Of a DNA stretch of 64,000 nt, positions 44,641-54,135 are shown piece after piece. Source of the DNA: Spirochaeta cellobiosiphila DSM 17781 (GTDB lineage Bacteria; Spirochaetota; Spirochaetia; DSM-17781); assembly GCF_000426705.1 (NCBI RefSeq), contig NZ_KE384557.1:199758-263757 (forward strand), given 5' to 3'. The notes below the pieces were generated by a model that saw nothing but the letters and a program-made list of their open reading frames with translations, did no database searches and was not told the DNA's origin. How positions within the stretch are numbered: the stretch's first letter is position 1; every line of letters begins with the position of its first letter. A program made the translations under genes and the position numbers.

Positions 44641-45606
44641 TTATTGTAATGTGTCACCAAGTCTGAGCTTGTGTCTTAATGTATTTAATCTTCTATCTAT
44701 ATCCTCCAATTCATCCAGGAGGGTTCTTTCTTCTGTTGTTGTGTTTATAACCTTATGGATACCACCATTTTTAATAACTATCCTTCTGTCCCCCAACAGG
44801 GCCAATACGGGATCATGGGTAGCCATTAGGATTATCTTGTCCTTTTTGATGAGAAGTTCTAGAGCTTTCTTCCTGTCAATGCCTGCATTCTCGATCTCAT
44901 CGATAAGGATGACAGGAGATTGGCTTAAGATCGCCGTATCAGCGATCATAAGAGCTCGACTCTGACCTCCACTCAGGCTTGTAATTGGTGTATTAAGGGT
45001 AAAGGGTTCACCTGCCAGGGCTATCGCTTGTTCCCATATGTCTTGAACGACCTTATCCAGATCGTTTACAAGACGGCTTTCTCCATGGAGGCGCAGGAAC
45101 TCTTCTACACTCATGTCCATAACAAAGTTCATATTTTGGGATAGTTGGGCCACCAGTTTATTGGATAGGGAGAAGCGCCATTTACTGTCAGGTATCTCCC
45201 CATTTATCATGATGCGTCTGGAAGTTGGTGTATCCCCCTGGGCTACCCATTCTATATCTCCCAGCAATCGGCTTTTACCAGAACCTGTAGGCCCTACCAA
45301 ACAGGTAACTTCACCAGCTTTGAGTACTAATTTTTCAAAGGTTTCTGTCTCGCCTGCTTTATTTGTTCCGGGATAAATCGTTATGGATTGTACTTCTTCT
45401 TGATCTTCCTTAAGAAAAGATTCCATTTCCTGTAGGAAGTTGTGGAGCTTTTCCATAGTAGTAGGGGCGTCATGTCCTGATTGTTGAATTAGATCTTCCA
45501 GTATTAGGTTGTCATTGTCCTCTATACTAATGTCATGTTCTAGAAAGAAACTATCTATATAAGGATAGCGATCACGAATATCTACTAGTTTGGTCTTGTC
45601 TATCAT
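44641..45606 (-). CDS. ABC-type ATPase with N-terminal DUF1858-like domain
   Basis: 321 residues. Residues about 1-65 are helical (IRDRYPYIDSFFLEHDISI, LILEDLIQQSGHDAPTTMEK) and resemble DUF1858/ScdA_N domains, an unusual addition to an ABC protein. Next come GPTGSGKSRLLGDIEW (Walker A), SLSGGQSRALMIADTAILSQ (signature) and VILIDEIENAGIDRKKALEL (Walker B), then MATHDPVLALLG. There is no permease in the cluster, so it need not be a transporter. It overlaps the GTPase gene by four bases (ATGA). Function unknown. Confidence 0.75.
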   Translation of the reverse strand: MIDKTKLVDIRDRYPYIDSFFLEHDISIEDNDNLILEDLIQQSGHDAPTTMEKLHNFLQEMESFLKEDQEEVQSITIYPGTNKAGETETFEKLVLKAGEVTCLVGPTGSGKSRLLGDIEWVAQGDTPTSRRIMINGEIPDSKWRFSLSNKLVAQLSQNMNFVMDMSVEEFLRLHGESRLVNDLDKVVQDIWEQAIALAGEPFTLNTPITSLSGGQSRALMIADTAILSQSPVILIDEIENAGIDRKKALELLIKKDKIILMATHDPVLALLGDRRIVIKNGGIHKVINTTTEERTLLDELEDIDRRLNTLRHKLRLGDTLQ

Positions 45607-46301
45607 TGGTTTGACTCCAGTTTGATTTTACGAACATTGCCCATTTGATAGGATTCGCCTATTCGGGTTTCTCCTAGACAGTAGGAACAGAGGGCACTGG
45701 GCATGCTAAAGCGTAACTTGTAGCCCTTTAGACTTGTGAGGGATTCCTTTTGGGAATAGAGAAGGGTGCCTAATTCATAACATCCCTGACCAGTTAAGCC
45801 ATTTACATTAAGAATAATGGCTTTGGGATTAACCACCTGAACCCGGGCGGCAAAGACTTCCCTTTCTGCCTGGCTCACGATATCTCCCTTTGTGATGACA
45901 ACAATATCCGCTGTCTTTAGCATGGGGCCTATCTTTTTAGGTGTGTTGATTCCACTTAGGTTGTCAATAACACAAATTGCTTTGATATCCTTTATATAGG
46001 GTGAGCATCGATTACAGAGTCCAGCAGATTCACTGACTAGAAGATCGTACTGTCCTTCAAGTCCCCAGTTAACTACATCTTCTATGTTGCTAATGAAGTA
46101 ATGGTCTGGACAGAGAGAGCCTGATAAGCCTTTTCGTACGGGAATTCCTGCTTTCTGATAGAGAAGATCATCATCTGTATACAAACAATCGAATTTTACC
46201 ACACCCGGTTTGATACCTTGCTTCTGGAGAGTTTCCAAGGTTTTGAGGATAACCGATGTTTTTCCCGAAGATGGGGGACCTGAGAAGGTGACAAGGTTCA
46301 T
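45603..46301 (-). CDS. HypB/CobW-like GTPase with CxxC motifs
   Basis: 232 residues. Walker A GPPSSGKTSVILKTLETL near the N-terminus, KFDCLYTDDDLLYQ (switch region), VVITKGDIVSQAER (NKxD-like: TKGD), which place it among SIMIBI GTPases such as HypB and UreG. Extra Cys motifs LCPDHYFI, LCNRCSPYI and CSYCLGETR suggest bound metal or an Fe-S cluster. It overlaps both flanking genes by four bases. It probably inserts or moves a metal or cofactor using nucleotide hydrolysis, but the target protein is unknown. Confidence 0.75.
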   Translation of the reverse strand: MNLVTFSGPPSSGKTSVILKTLETLQKQGIKPGVVKFDCLYTDDDLLYQKAGIPVRKGLSGSLCPDHYFISNIEDVVNWGLEGQYDLLVSESAGLCNRCSPYIKDIKAICVIDNLSGINTPKKIGPMLKTADIVVITKGDIVSQAEREVFAARVQVVNPKAIILNVNGLTGQGCYELGTLLYSQKESLTSLKGYKLRFSMPSALCSYCLGETRIGESYQMGNVRKIKLESNQ

Positions 46302-47521
46302 GAGGCCCTCCCTGATGTCTTATTGAAATGTTCTGTACATAGTTCTATGGTTTCTGTCAAATCGTGGTCATAGATAAAATCCCATCCTACCCATTGAAAT
46401 CCTTTTCCTTCTGGGATTTTGTTATCCACATGAGGATTCACGACAGGAAAATACCCTCGGTCTCTCATCAGTCTACCAACTTCTTCACTTTCAAAATACC
46501 TGATTATCTCCTTGAGCTTTGCTTCTTTCTTTCTTTTTCCAGCCACAAATATGGGGCTCAGAATCGCACCATCCTCAGGCCAAATCATTTCAAGAGCTGT
46601 ACCGGGGAGTATCATCTTTGTGAAGAACCAGGGGAGTACTGTAACAGCCGGCTTCTCTGAGTGATTATTCTTAACCATTTGGGCTGGATGTAGAGAGGAC
46701 AGTAGATTCCTTCCTAAAGCTTCAATACTTTGAGTCCCTTTCTTATGGTAGAGTGTAAGAATAACAGCATTAAATAGGTCAAGATCTTCAATGGGAAGAC
46801 TAATCGAACCTGTAAATTCTTCAGATAGGAGTTCATCCCATGTACGGGGGGCTTTTCTATCTCCTAATTGCTGATGATCAACTAAGAATACTGCAGGGAC
46901 ACCGGCTATAATAGAGTAATTACCTCTAGAATCCTTTAAGTCCAATTCGTCAAAACAGGAGTTGAATTGCTTGAGGGAACTCATATCTTTAAAGGTCTTC
47001 TGGTCACGAAAACGACCTATGAGATCCTTATCGAAGAATAACTCAAATCCAGCAGAAATAAATAGATCGGGAATATCCTTTTCTTCCTGGGCTAGTTTGA
47101 CTTCCTCTTCTAACCAGTTGATCCCTCCTGAGGCGGATTGGAGCCTATAGCTAATCTTTTCCTGAGTCTTTGATCCATATTCTTTAACGAAGGTTTCGAA
47201 TCCTTCTATCAAAGGGATTTTGACTGGACAAGGGAGGACGCCTGCTACTTCCAGGGAAGCTTTTTTTGATGGGGATTGGTATATTTCTTTTTCATCTGAA
47301 TTCTGTTTGATGACTTCATTTAGAAGTTCTGAGAAGACTTGTACATTCTTATTCTTCATCTTCATCGCTGCTTCAAAGCTTAATCGCGAGCCTAAGCTTT
47401 CGAGTTTGGAAGCCTCTTTAAATTGGGGATATCCATTGGCAATGAAGATATCTAAGGTCATAGGATACTGGCTTATGATCTGATGTACCGAATCGGTAAT
47501 GCTAAAATATTCATTATTCAT
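46298..47521 (-). CDS. Cytoplasmic binding-protein-like protein with N-terminal DUF1858-like domain
   Basis: 407 residues. No signal peptide: it opens MNNEYFSITDSVHQIISQY then PMTLDIFIANGYPQF and LSFEAAMKMKNKNVQVFSEL, a DUF1858-like helical domain (about 1-70). From about 95 it looks like a periplasmic binding protein of the Fe(III)/ABC type (PDLFISAGFELFFDKDLIGR, VAGKRKKEAKLKEIIRYFES, EEVGRLMRDRGYFPVVNP). A binding-protein fold in the cytoplasm beside a GTPase and an ABC ATPase is odd. It heads the cluster. The ligand is unknown. Confidence 0.72.
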   Translation of the reverse strand: MNNEYFSITDSVHQIISQYPMTLDIFIANGYPQFKEASKLESLGSRLSFEAAMKMKNKNVQVFSELLNEVIKQNSDEKEIYQSPSKKASLEVAGVLPCPVKIPLIEGFETFVKEYGSKTQEKISYRLQSASGGINWLEEEVKLAQEEKDIPDLFISAGFELFFDKDLIGRFRDQKTFKDMSSLKQFNSCFDELDLKDSRGNYSIIAGVPAVFLVDHQQLGDRKAPRTWDELLSEEFTGSISLPIEDLDLFNAVILTLYHKKGTQSIEALGRNLLSSLHPAQMVKNNHSEKPAVTVLPWFFTKMILPGTALEMIWPEDGAILSPIFVAGKRKKEAKLKEIIRYFESEEVGRLMRDRGYFPVVNPHVDNKIPEGKGFQWVGWDFIYDHDLTETIELCTEHFNKTSGRAS

Positions 47522-47705
47522 AGCCCTATCCTAGGGGAATTCCTATTTAGATTCTGTAACCAATGTTACGAAATAAGACTTTTTTTATATATATTTTTAC
47601 GAAAACACTCTCTTAATTTGTGGGATTGATAAGTCCTGTTTGTGTAGAATCAAAGAATAGCCAAAACACTGTATTCGGGCTATGATATGACCTTACGGAG
47701 TGTTT

Positions 47706-48278
47706 ATGCGATTAATTACTATTTCTGGTTTTGTTATTGTTTTATTGATGATTAGCGGGATGACTTTATTCGGCGATGATCATGATATAAGTTATAACAC
47801 AGTTATTGTTACTGACCCATTATCCACTTTGTTATTAGGAACAGAAGAGAAAATTTTATATCTACCCATAAGTATCGAACACAGAATTATGAGTTCCGTA
47901 TCTCTTCAGGCTGATTTTGCCTATATAAATACGCCAGAATTGCAGAAAGATGGGGGGAGTTATATTATAGATCTTATGGATGGAACAGAATCAAGTCATT
48001 ATTTTAATTGGGGGACAGGTTTTAATTTGTACCCTTTAAGTCTTGATTTAGATGGTCTATCAGTTGGATTACGCTATTATGGTAAACTTATCTATAATAA
48101 AGATTTTACTAAACAGAGATATGTCAGTAATGGTGCCATTACTACAGGTTTTAATTTTGTTCTTGATAATGGTTTAACCTGGCGGGTGAGAGGTGGATGG
48201 CCCTTCATTGGAGACGGTGATATAAAATTCCTGGAATTAGGTTTGGGATATGCCATCGGAGTGAAGAAAGAAATCTGA
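47706..48278 (+). CDS. Secreted/outer-membrane beta-barrel-like protein, paralogue of the next gene
   Basis: 190 residues from ATG 47706, with ACGGAG five bases upstream. A signal peptide of about 20 residues (LITISGFVIVLLMISGMTLF). The mature protein has VTDPLSTLLLGTEEKILYLP, HRIMSSVSLQADFAY and YGKLIYNK, repeated amphipathic strands like small outer-membrane barrels. It shares that pattern, in order, with the C-terminal half of the following gene. Two bases separate the genes, so they are co-transcribed. Function unknown. Confidence 0.7.
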   Translation: MRLITISGFVIVLLMISGMTLFGDDHDISYNTVIVTDPLSTLLLGTEEKILYLPISIEHRIMSSVSLQADFAYINTPELQKDGGSYIIDLMDGTESSHYFNWGTGFNLYPLSLDLDGLSVGLRYYGKLIYNKDFTKQRYVSNGAITTGFNFVLDNGLTWRVRGGWPFIGDGDIKFLELGLGYAIGVKKEI

Positions 48279-48280
48279 TT

Positions 48281-49279
48281 ATGAAGAGCTTTATTTCTGT
48301 ACTATTTATTATATGTATCCTTCCCCATTACTTATGGTCTGAAATAGTTGTGACAATTCAGAACGATAGTGATCGTCCTGTTCATGGTTTCTATGTTGAT
48401 AAAGTGGTTGATAACCGTGATCATTCCCTACTGGGAGAGATTGATAACGGGCCTCTGTATAAGAAGGAAGACATATATCTGGATACAGATCTCAATCAGA
48501 GCCTAGGTTCTTATTTTAATTCTAATAGTGCCTATTTATATCCCATTACTATTTCTGTCAGGGAACTTAAAGTTAAGCTGATAAAACAAAATAGTCATTA
48601 TCTTATCACCGGGGATATCATGATAGACTTTTTTAAGGATGGTTCTAAGTTATACACTTATTATACTCTTATAGAAAATGATACGTATAATGATGTAAAG
48701 ATTGAGGTCTCTCAAATTATTAAAACTCTTCTTGATTTGAGTACAGAACAGCTTATAGCAAGTGAAAGCAGTCATTCAAATCAATATACTGATAGTGATT
48801 CCTCCCAATGGAAGCCTAAAACTCAAGACAAAAGCCTTATTATCCTCATAAATCCAGTAGCCACTTTCGTATTAGCATATGATGAGGCTGTTCATTACTT
48901 TCCTTTATTATTTGAAAAAAAACTCAATAAACGGATCGCTGTAAAATTCGGCTTGTCTTATTTTGATATTCCTGAAGATAGCCCTTCTTCGAGTGGGACC
49001 TTTTATGATGATTCTGATATTGGGACAAGATTTCTTGAATATGAAACTGGCTTATTGTTCTATCCTCTTACTAATTATCTCGAAGGCCTGGGACTAGGTT
49101 TTAACTATCGTGGTCAGTTCTCTTGGAATGGGGAGTATGACTCTGATGGATTCTTAACTGTTGATTATCATTTTACCTTTAGCAACAACATTACCGTTGG
49201 ATCTCATGGTGATCTCTCTATTCTTGATGAGGGAAAAGCCATCTTCAGGGGTATCTATATTGGATATTCTTTTAATTAA
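48281..49279 (+). CDS. Secreted protein with N-terminal domain and barrel-like C-terminus
   Basis: 332 residues. A signal peptide (FISVLFIICILPHYLWS) is followed by about 150 residues with YPITISVRELKVKLIKQN and KDGSKLYTYYTLIENDTY that look like a separate soluble domain. From about 185, INPVATFVLAYDEAVHYFPL, FGLSYFDIPED and LEYETGLLFYPLTNYLEGLG parallel the preceding protein. It probably resides in the outer membrane or periplasm. The pair arose by duplication; function unknown. Confidence 0.7.
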   Translation: MKSFISVLFIICILPHYLWSEIVVTIQNDSDRPVHGFYVDKVVDNRDHSLLGEIDNGPLYKKEDIYLDTDLNQSLGSYFNSNSAYLYPITISVRELKVKLIKQNSHYLITGDIMIDFFKDGSKLYTYYTLIENDTYNDVKIEVSQIIKTLLDLSTEQLIASESSHSNQYTDSDSSQWKPKTQDKSLIILINPVATFVLAYDEAVHYFPLLFEKKLNKRIAVKFGLSYFDIPEDSPSSSGTFYDDSDIGTRFLEYETGLLFYPLTNYLEGLGLGFNYRGQFSWNGEYDSDGFLTVDYHFTFSNNITVGSHGDLSILDEGKAIFRGIYIGYSFN

Positions 49280-49319
49280 TTTTTTGCATTACAGATTCTG
49301 GCCCATTATCCTTTAAAGC

Positions 49320-51317
49320 ATGATTGATATTAAGTTGATGATCGTAGAGGATGACGCCATTCTTCGATTGCACTTGGATCGGATTCTGGGCCGTGAAGTC
49401 AAGGAAGTGACAAGCTATCCCAAACCCTCTGAGGCCTTAACGGCTATAAATGATAACACTCCGGACCTAATAATTACAGATATTAAAATGCCCGGCATGG
49501 ATGGCCTGTCCATGGTGCAGGTTATTAGAGAGACCTTTGGTGATATTCCTGTAATTGTGGCTTCTGCTTTTAGCCATCAGGATTATTTTTTAAGAGCTAT
49601 TCGGGCCAAGGTAGATCATTTTATAATCAAACCTATTGATGTAGAAGTTCTTTTGGAATACATCAAGGAGATCTCCAACGAATTGGTGGTTAAACGCGAA
49701 CGGGATGAACAAAAGAACCTATTAACTCAATACAAAAAGATTGTTGATAATAATTCCCTTGTGCTTATATCTAATAAGGATGGTGAAGTTGTTTATGTGA
49801 ATAAGCAGTTTAGTAATTTAACTGGCTACTCGTATCAAGAATGGGTTAGTCAGAAGTCTGTCTTACCCCAAAGTCTCCTAGAAGATGAATTATTATATAA
49901 GGATCTGATAGCTCATATTCGTAAAGGTCAAATATGGAAGGGGATTCTTAAGGGTGCTACTAAGGATCATAATCCATTCTATGTAGATACCACCATATCT
50001 CCTTTACTAACCCCTGAAGAAGAAATAAACGAATATCTGGTTCTCATGTATGATGTTACAGAGCTAATCAATAGTCGAACAAGTTTGGAACGCAGTATTG
50101 TAACTGATACTTTGACAGGATTATCCAATCGGATTGAATTACAAAGGGATCTTGAAAAAAAAGAAGTATCTACTGTGATGCTTTTAAATGTCGATCGTTT
50201 TAAAAGTATTAATATTCTCTTTGGTATCCATTTTGGAGATAGCGTTTTACGTTATCTGGCTAATGCTATTAGTTCTGTTTCTACACAAGAGCATGTTGAG
50301 GTCTATCGTATTGCAGCGGATGAGTTTGTTCTTGTCAAAGAAGGAGATGACCAAGAGGGGATGGTTAGGGTTGCTACCCTCCTTAAGAAATATACAGAAT
50401 CCCATCCTTTTTCTAAGGGGCAAGTGAGTTTTGAAGTAGATTTTAGCTTGGTCTATATGGTGTATAACAAAAAATATACACATCCTATTGAATCCATGCA
50501 AAATATTATGGAATCAGTAAAAAAGAGCCACAAATACTTGCAGTTCTACGATTATGAGCAGAATGCAGAGCGAAAGCATAGAGAAAACTTTCTCTGGACC
50601 CAAAAGATTAAGGAAGCCTTGCTGGATGATAGGATCAAAGTCTTCTTTCAACCCATATGTGATTTGAAAACAGGACAGATTCACAAATATGAGTCTCTTA
50701 TTCGCATGATAGATAAAGATGGTCAAATCATTGCTCCCCAATCCTTTCTTCCTGCTGCCAAGATGTCGCGGTATTACAAGGATCTAACTTATAGAGTTAT
50801 ATCCTTAGCTTGTGCCACTTTTGCTGCCCGTGATGATACGTTTTCCATTAATTTGTCTATAGAGGATTTGCTTGATAAAGAGACCCTTCAATATCTGATT
50901 GATGCAGTCCACAAATATCACCTTCAAGATCGACTGATCGTGGAGATTCTTGAGTCAGAAGGGATAGATAACTTTGAGTTTATACAGAAAGTTCTTCTTT
51001 CTTTAAGTGCTGAAGGAATCCAAATCGCTATCGATGATTTTGGAAGAGGTTATTCCAACTTTTCCTATCTTGTTAACTTACCCATAAAGTATCTTAAAAT
51101 TGATGGTTCTCTTATTAGTAATATAGTAGAGGACTATAGTGCCATGATTATAGTTCAATCAATCAGTATGTTTGCCAAGCAATTAGGGTTAACAACCATT
51201 GCTGAGTATGTATCTGATGATAAAATATTGGAAACCGTCAAACGTTTGAATATTGATTTTGCTCAAGGTTATGGTATATCTCCTCCTAAACCTGAGCTGT
51301 TGGCTCATTCTTTGTAG
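49320..51317 (+). CDS. Response regulator with PAS, degenerate GGDEF and EAL domains
   Basis: 665 residues. Receiver domain with Asp54 in LIITDIKMPGMDGLS and FIIKPID. PAS (about 140-245: ISNKDGEVVYVNKQFSNLTG). GGDEF-like domain about 258-410 in which the signature is AADEF, so cyclase activity is doubtful. EAL-type domain from about 425: YESLIRM (ESL for EAL), FSINLSIED, VEILESEG, AIDDFGRGYSNFSYL and LKIDGSLI, so most metal and substrate residues are kept and c-di-GMP phosphodiesterase activity is plausible. It is 10 bases upstream of a histidine kinase gene, its probable partner. Confidence 0.88.
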   Translation: MIDIKLMIVEDDAILRLHLDRILGREVKEVTSYPKPSEALTAINDNTPDLIITDIKMPGMDGLSMVQVIRETFGDIPVIVASAFSHQDYFLRAIRAKVDHFIIKPIDVEVLLEYIKEISNELVVKRERDEQKNLLTQYKKIVDNNSLVLISNKDGEVVYVNKQFSNLTGYSYQEWVSQKSVLPQSLLEDELLYKDLIAHIRKGQIWKGILKGATKDHNPFYVDTTISPLLTPEEEINEYLVLMYDVTELINSRTSLERSIVTDTLTGLSNRIELQRDLEKKEVSTVMLLNVDRFKSINILFGIHFGDSVLRYLANAISSVSTQEHVEVYRIAADEFVLVKEGDDQEGMVRVATLLKKYTESHPFSKGQVSFEVDFSLVYMVYNKKYTHPIESMQNIMESVKKSHKYLQFYDYEQNAERKHRENFLWTQKIKEALLDDRIKVFFQPICDLKTGQIHKYESLIRMIDKDGQIIAPQSFLPAAKMSRYYKDLTYRVISLACATFAARDDTFSINLSIEDLLDKETLQYLIDAVHKYHLQDRLIVEILESEGIDNFEFIQKVLLSLSAEGIQIAIDDFGRGYSNFSYLVNLPIKYLKIDGSLISNIVEDYSAMIIVQSISMFAKQLGLTTIAEYVSDDKILETVKRLNIDFAQGYGISPPKPELLAHSL

Positions 51318-51326
51318 GAGTATTGG

Positions 51327-53081
51327 ATGCGTAAGGTATATGCCCTCCTATTGATTATTGGCTTCATAGTATCAGTCATTTGTTTTTATTTGTTTGCTGT
51401 CTATAATTATCGATCGGGTATGAATAACATGCTTGGTGATATTGAGCAACAACATCAATTCATCAAAAAAGAGATAGAATTCCTCAAAGAAAAAGAGTCT
51501 AGTCTTATTAATATGTTGGCTTCTGATGAATATGTTCTAAGTGTTCTGGACAAGGGGACTACAGATTTTACAAGACATTTGTTTCTGGATTTGGTTCATA
51601 GCCAGGTTGAAATTATGCAACTAAGGCTTTTGTCTTCTAAAGGGATGGAGATTATTCGTGTTGACCGCCTTCGTAATGGTGACATTAAGATCATTCCTAA
51701 TAATGAGCTCCAGAATAAATCCAACCGCTATTATTTCTTAGATTTTATGAATTTACCTCCTAATGTAACGGGATATTCCCCTTTAGACCTGAATGTGGAG
51801 CAGGGGATGATTGAATATCCTTTTAATCCGACTTTGAGAGTAGGTACCAGAATACAATCAACAGGAGGAAGGGAAGGGGTTATTGTTGTCAATCTATACA
51901 TGGAAGAATGGATTAAACGTTTAACAAGCCTTCCTTCCTTTAAGTTTTATCTCTTGGATAAAGAGGGCTTTTATTTGATTCACCCCCAGTTAGATAAATC
52001 ATGGTCACGATACAGACAAAAACAGTTTACTGCAGAGGAATATTGGAATCTTCCCCATTTGATGGAAACATTGCAGGATAATAAAGAATTAGTTTGGGTC
52101 AATAAGCATTTGGCTGGTATTCCTATAGATATTTTAAATCATAGATATTATGCCGTATATGAACTAGATAGAAATTACCTATCTTTGTTGTTTCGAAGTT
52201 TGGCTGAGTTTGCCTTTATTACTGTTCTCACCCTTATTCTTATTCTTGGACCTATTATTTTGATCCTTGTTAATACTTATCATCGACTTATATCGGAGCA
52301 GAAAGGACGTCAGGAAGATAGTATTATCATGCTCAAATCAAAGTTAGAAGCTCAGGGGGAAATGTTAGGAGCTATTGCTCATCAATGGCGTCAACCTCTT
52401 AATTCTATTGGGTTAATTATTCAGGATTTGTTTTCGGCCTATAGACATAACAGTCTGGGGCCTGATTTATTTATCACATCGAAAAAGGAAATCTTTGAAC
52501 AACTTAATTTCCTGTCTGAGACTATTGATACGTTCCGTAATTTTTTCACTAAAGACATCTCTGTTCGTAAGGTAAACCTTTATGTACTGATTAATGAAAT
52601 CCTTCATTTGTATCAGCCCCAACTAAAAGCCCGAGAAATAGAAACCAATGTTATTGTTCAAGGTTTGGCAGAAGATGTGGAATGGGAGAATAATCCTAAT
52701 TTGGAGGTAATGACATTACCAGCAGATATAAAACAAATTGTCCTCATCTTTTTGTCCAATTCAAGAGATGCCATAAGTTCTATAAAAAGTGCCGATGAAA
52801 AACAGAGTTGCATTAATATTGAAATTAAAGTCAGTAACAGTTCTAGTTCTATAGCTTTCATCGATTGGGCTGGGGGCATTCCTGATTCTATAAAGGACAG
52901 GATCTTTGAACCTTATTTTACATCGAGAGAAATGGGTACCGGTCTTGGTTTATTTATCGCTCTAACCATGACCAAAAATAGATTAAAAGGCTCTCTGATT
53001 TATGAGAGCTTTGAAGATTCGGGATATAGGGGATCTAAATTTATTTTAGAAATTCCCAAGAATACCGAGTTAATTGATTAA
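51327..53081 (+). CDS. Sensor histidine kinase with extracytoplasmic Cache-like domain
   Basis: 584 residues. Transmembrane helix near 5-27, a periplasmic sensor (about 30-290: LDLVHSQVEIMQLRLLSSKG, GTRIQSTGGREGVIVVNLY, FKFYLLDKEGFYLIHP, a double-Cache/PAS-like layout), a second helix (about 290-315). The kinase core has AIAHQWRQPLNSIGLIIQDL with phospho-acceptor His352, then VLIFLSNSRDAI (N box), IDWAGGIPD (G1) and GTGLGLFIALTMTKN (G2). It follows the c-di-GMP-type response regulator and is probably its kinase. The gene is convergent with era. Confidence 0.9.
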   Translation: MRKVYALLLIIGFIVSVICFYLFAVYNYRSGMNNMLGDIEQQHQFIKKEIEFLKEKESSLINMLASDEYVLSVLDKGTTDFTRHLFLDLVHSQVEIMQLRLLSSKGMEIIRVDRLRNGDIKIIPNNELQNKSNRYYFLDFMNLPPNVTGYSPLDLNVEQGMIEYPFNPTLRVGTRIQSTGGREGVIVVNLYMEEWIKRLTSLPSFKFYLLDKEGFYLIHPQLDKSWSRYRQKQFTAEEYWNLPHLMETLQDNKELVWVNKHLAGIPIDILNHRYYAVYELDRNYLSLLFRSLAEFAFITVLTLILILGPIILILVNTYHRLISEQKGRQEDSIIMLKSKLEAQGEMLGAIAHQWRQPLNSIGLIIQDLFSAYRHNSLGPDLFITSKKEIFEQLNFLSETIDTFRNFFTKDISVRKVNLYVLINEILHLYQPQLKAREIETNVIVQGLAEDVEWENNPNLEVMTLPADIKQIVLIFLSNSRDAISSIKSADEKQSCINIEIKVSNSSSSIAFIDWAGGIPDSIKDRIFEPYFTSREMGTGLGLFIALTMTKNRLKGSLIYESFEDSGYRGSKFILEIPKNTELID

Positions 53082-53084
53082 GGC

Positions 53085-53963
53085 CTAACTCAATAAGTCT
53101 TTGACAAGATTATCCTTCCTACGCCATTTAGGATTCACTTTTACTCTTAAGTCCATATGGATACGTTGGGTAAATATTTTTCCCAGGGATTTTTGGCTGG
53201 ATTGACGTATTTCCTTAATTTGTTTACCCCCTTTTCCTACAACAATACCTTTTTGGGATTCTTTTTCTACTTGAATAAAAGCACGTATCCACATAATGTT
53301 TTTTTCTTCGTCTATTTCAATATCACTTACTTCTATGTAGACCGAGTGAGGGAGTTCCTGGGATAGACGATTAATGGTTTCTTCCCGAATGATTTCGGCT
53401 ATGCGGAATTCAGGCGTTTGATCTGTATAGTAATCTGGTGGGTATAAGTATTCTCCTTCCGGAGCTATATCAAATAATTGACCCATGAGTTCATCTAATC
53501 CTTTTTCTTTAGCGGCTGATACCTCAATAGTGTTTTGGATATTCTTGGACTCCAGCCATGTGTAGATCTCTTCTTTGGCAGATTTGGCTACATCCGATTT
53601 GTTTAAACAAAGTAATAGGGGAAGATTGGTTTTTAGAATCATAGATATTAACTCTTCCTCTTCTCTTCCTGGACTTCGGGTCATGTCTATGACATAAAGA
53701 ATGAGATCCGCGTCTTCTACTAGGGTCGAGTCAACGACTTCCATCATGTATTGGTTGAATTTCTTTTCAGAGTTGTGATAACCCGGAGTATCAATAAAAA
53801 CAATTTGTCCCTGTTCCTCCTTGGTTAATATTCCCCGTACTTTATTACGTGTTGTCTGGGGACTGGAGGAAGTAATACTAACCTTTTCACCAATGATCGC
53901 ATTTAATAAGGTGGATTTCCCTGCTGAAGGGCGGCCTACTATGGCACAAAAACCGGATTTCAC
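53085..53963 (-). CDS. era: GTPase Era
   Basis: 292 residues. G1 GRPSAGKSTLLNAI, G2 TTRNKVRG, G3 DTPGYHN, G4 NKSDVAKS, G5 SAAKEKG; then the KH RNA-binding domain with VGKGGKQIKEIRQSSQ near the C-terminus. Era binds the 3' end of 16S rRNA and helps 30S assembly. The size is usual. It is transcribed away from clpP and convergent with the kinase gene. Confidence 0.95.
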   Translation of the reverse strand: MKSGFCAIVGRPSAGKSTLLNAIIGEKVSITSSSPQTTRNKVRGILTKEEQGQIVFIDTPGYHNSEKKFNQYMMEVVDSTLVEDADLILYVIDMTRSPGREEEELISMILKTNLPLLLCLNKSDVAKSAKEEIYTWLESKNIQNTIEVSAAKEKGLDELMGQLFDIAPEGEYLYPPDYYTDQTPEFRIAEIIREETINRLSQELPHSVYIEVSDIEIDEEKNIMWIRAFIQVEKESQKGIVVGKGGKQIKEIRQSSQKSLGKIFTQRIHMDLRVKVNPKWRRKDNLVKDLLS

Positions 53964-54099
53964 TTCTTAAACTCCTCGAAAATTTTATTCAACATAGAAG
54001 AAATAGCCAGTGTTTTCAACCATTCTTAGTTGATGATTCAGAAGAAAAAGACTAACTTATAGCAAGGCTGAATAAGTCTGTCCAGCTATAGGTCTGGTA

Positions 54100-54135
54100 C
54101 TTATTGAATTATAATAATCCTTCAGGGAGTTTTGA
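54100..54135 (+). promoter_or_regulatory. Possible promoter and ribosome-binding site of the clpP operon
   Basis: TATAAT at 54110-54115, preceded by TTGAA without a well-spaced -35, then CAGGGAG six bases before the ATG. A -10-like promoter in the divergent era/clpP gap is plausible; the -35 is weak. Confidence 0.4.
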
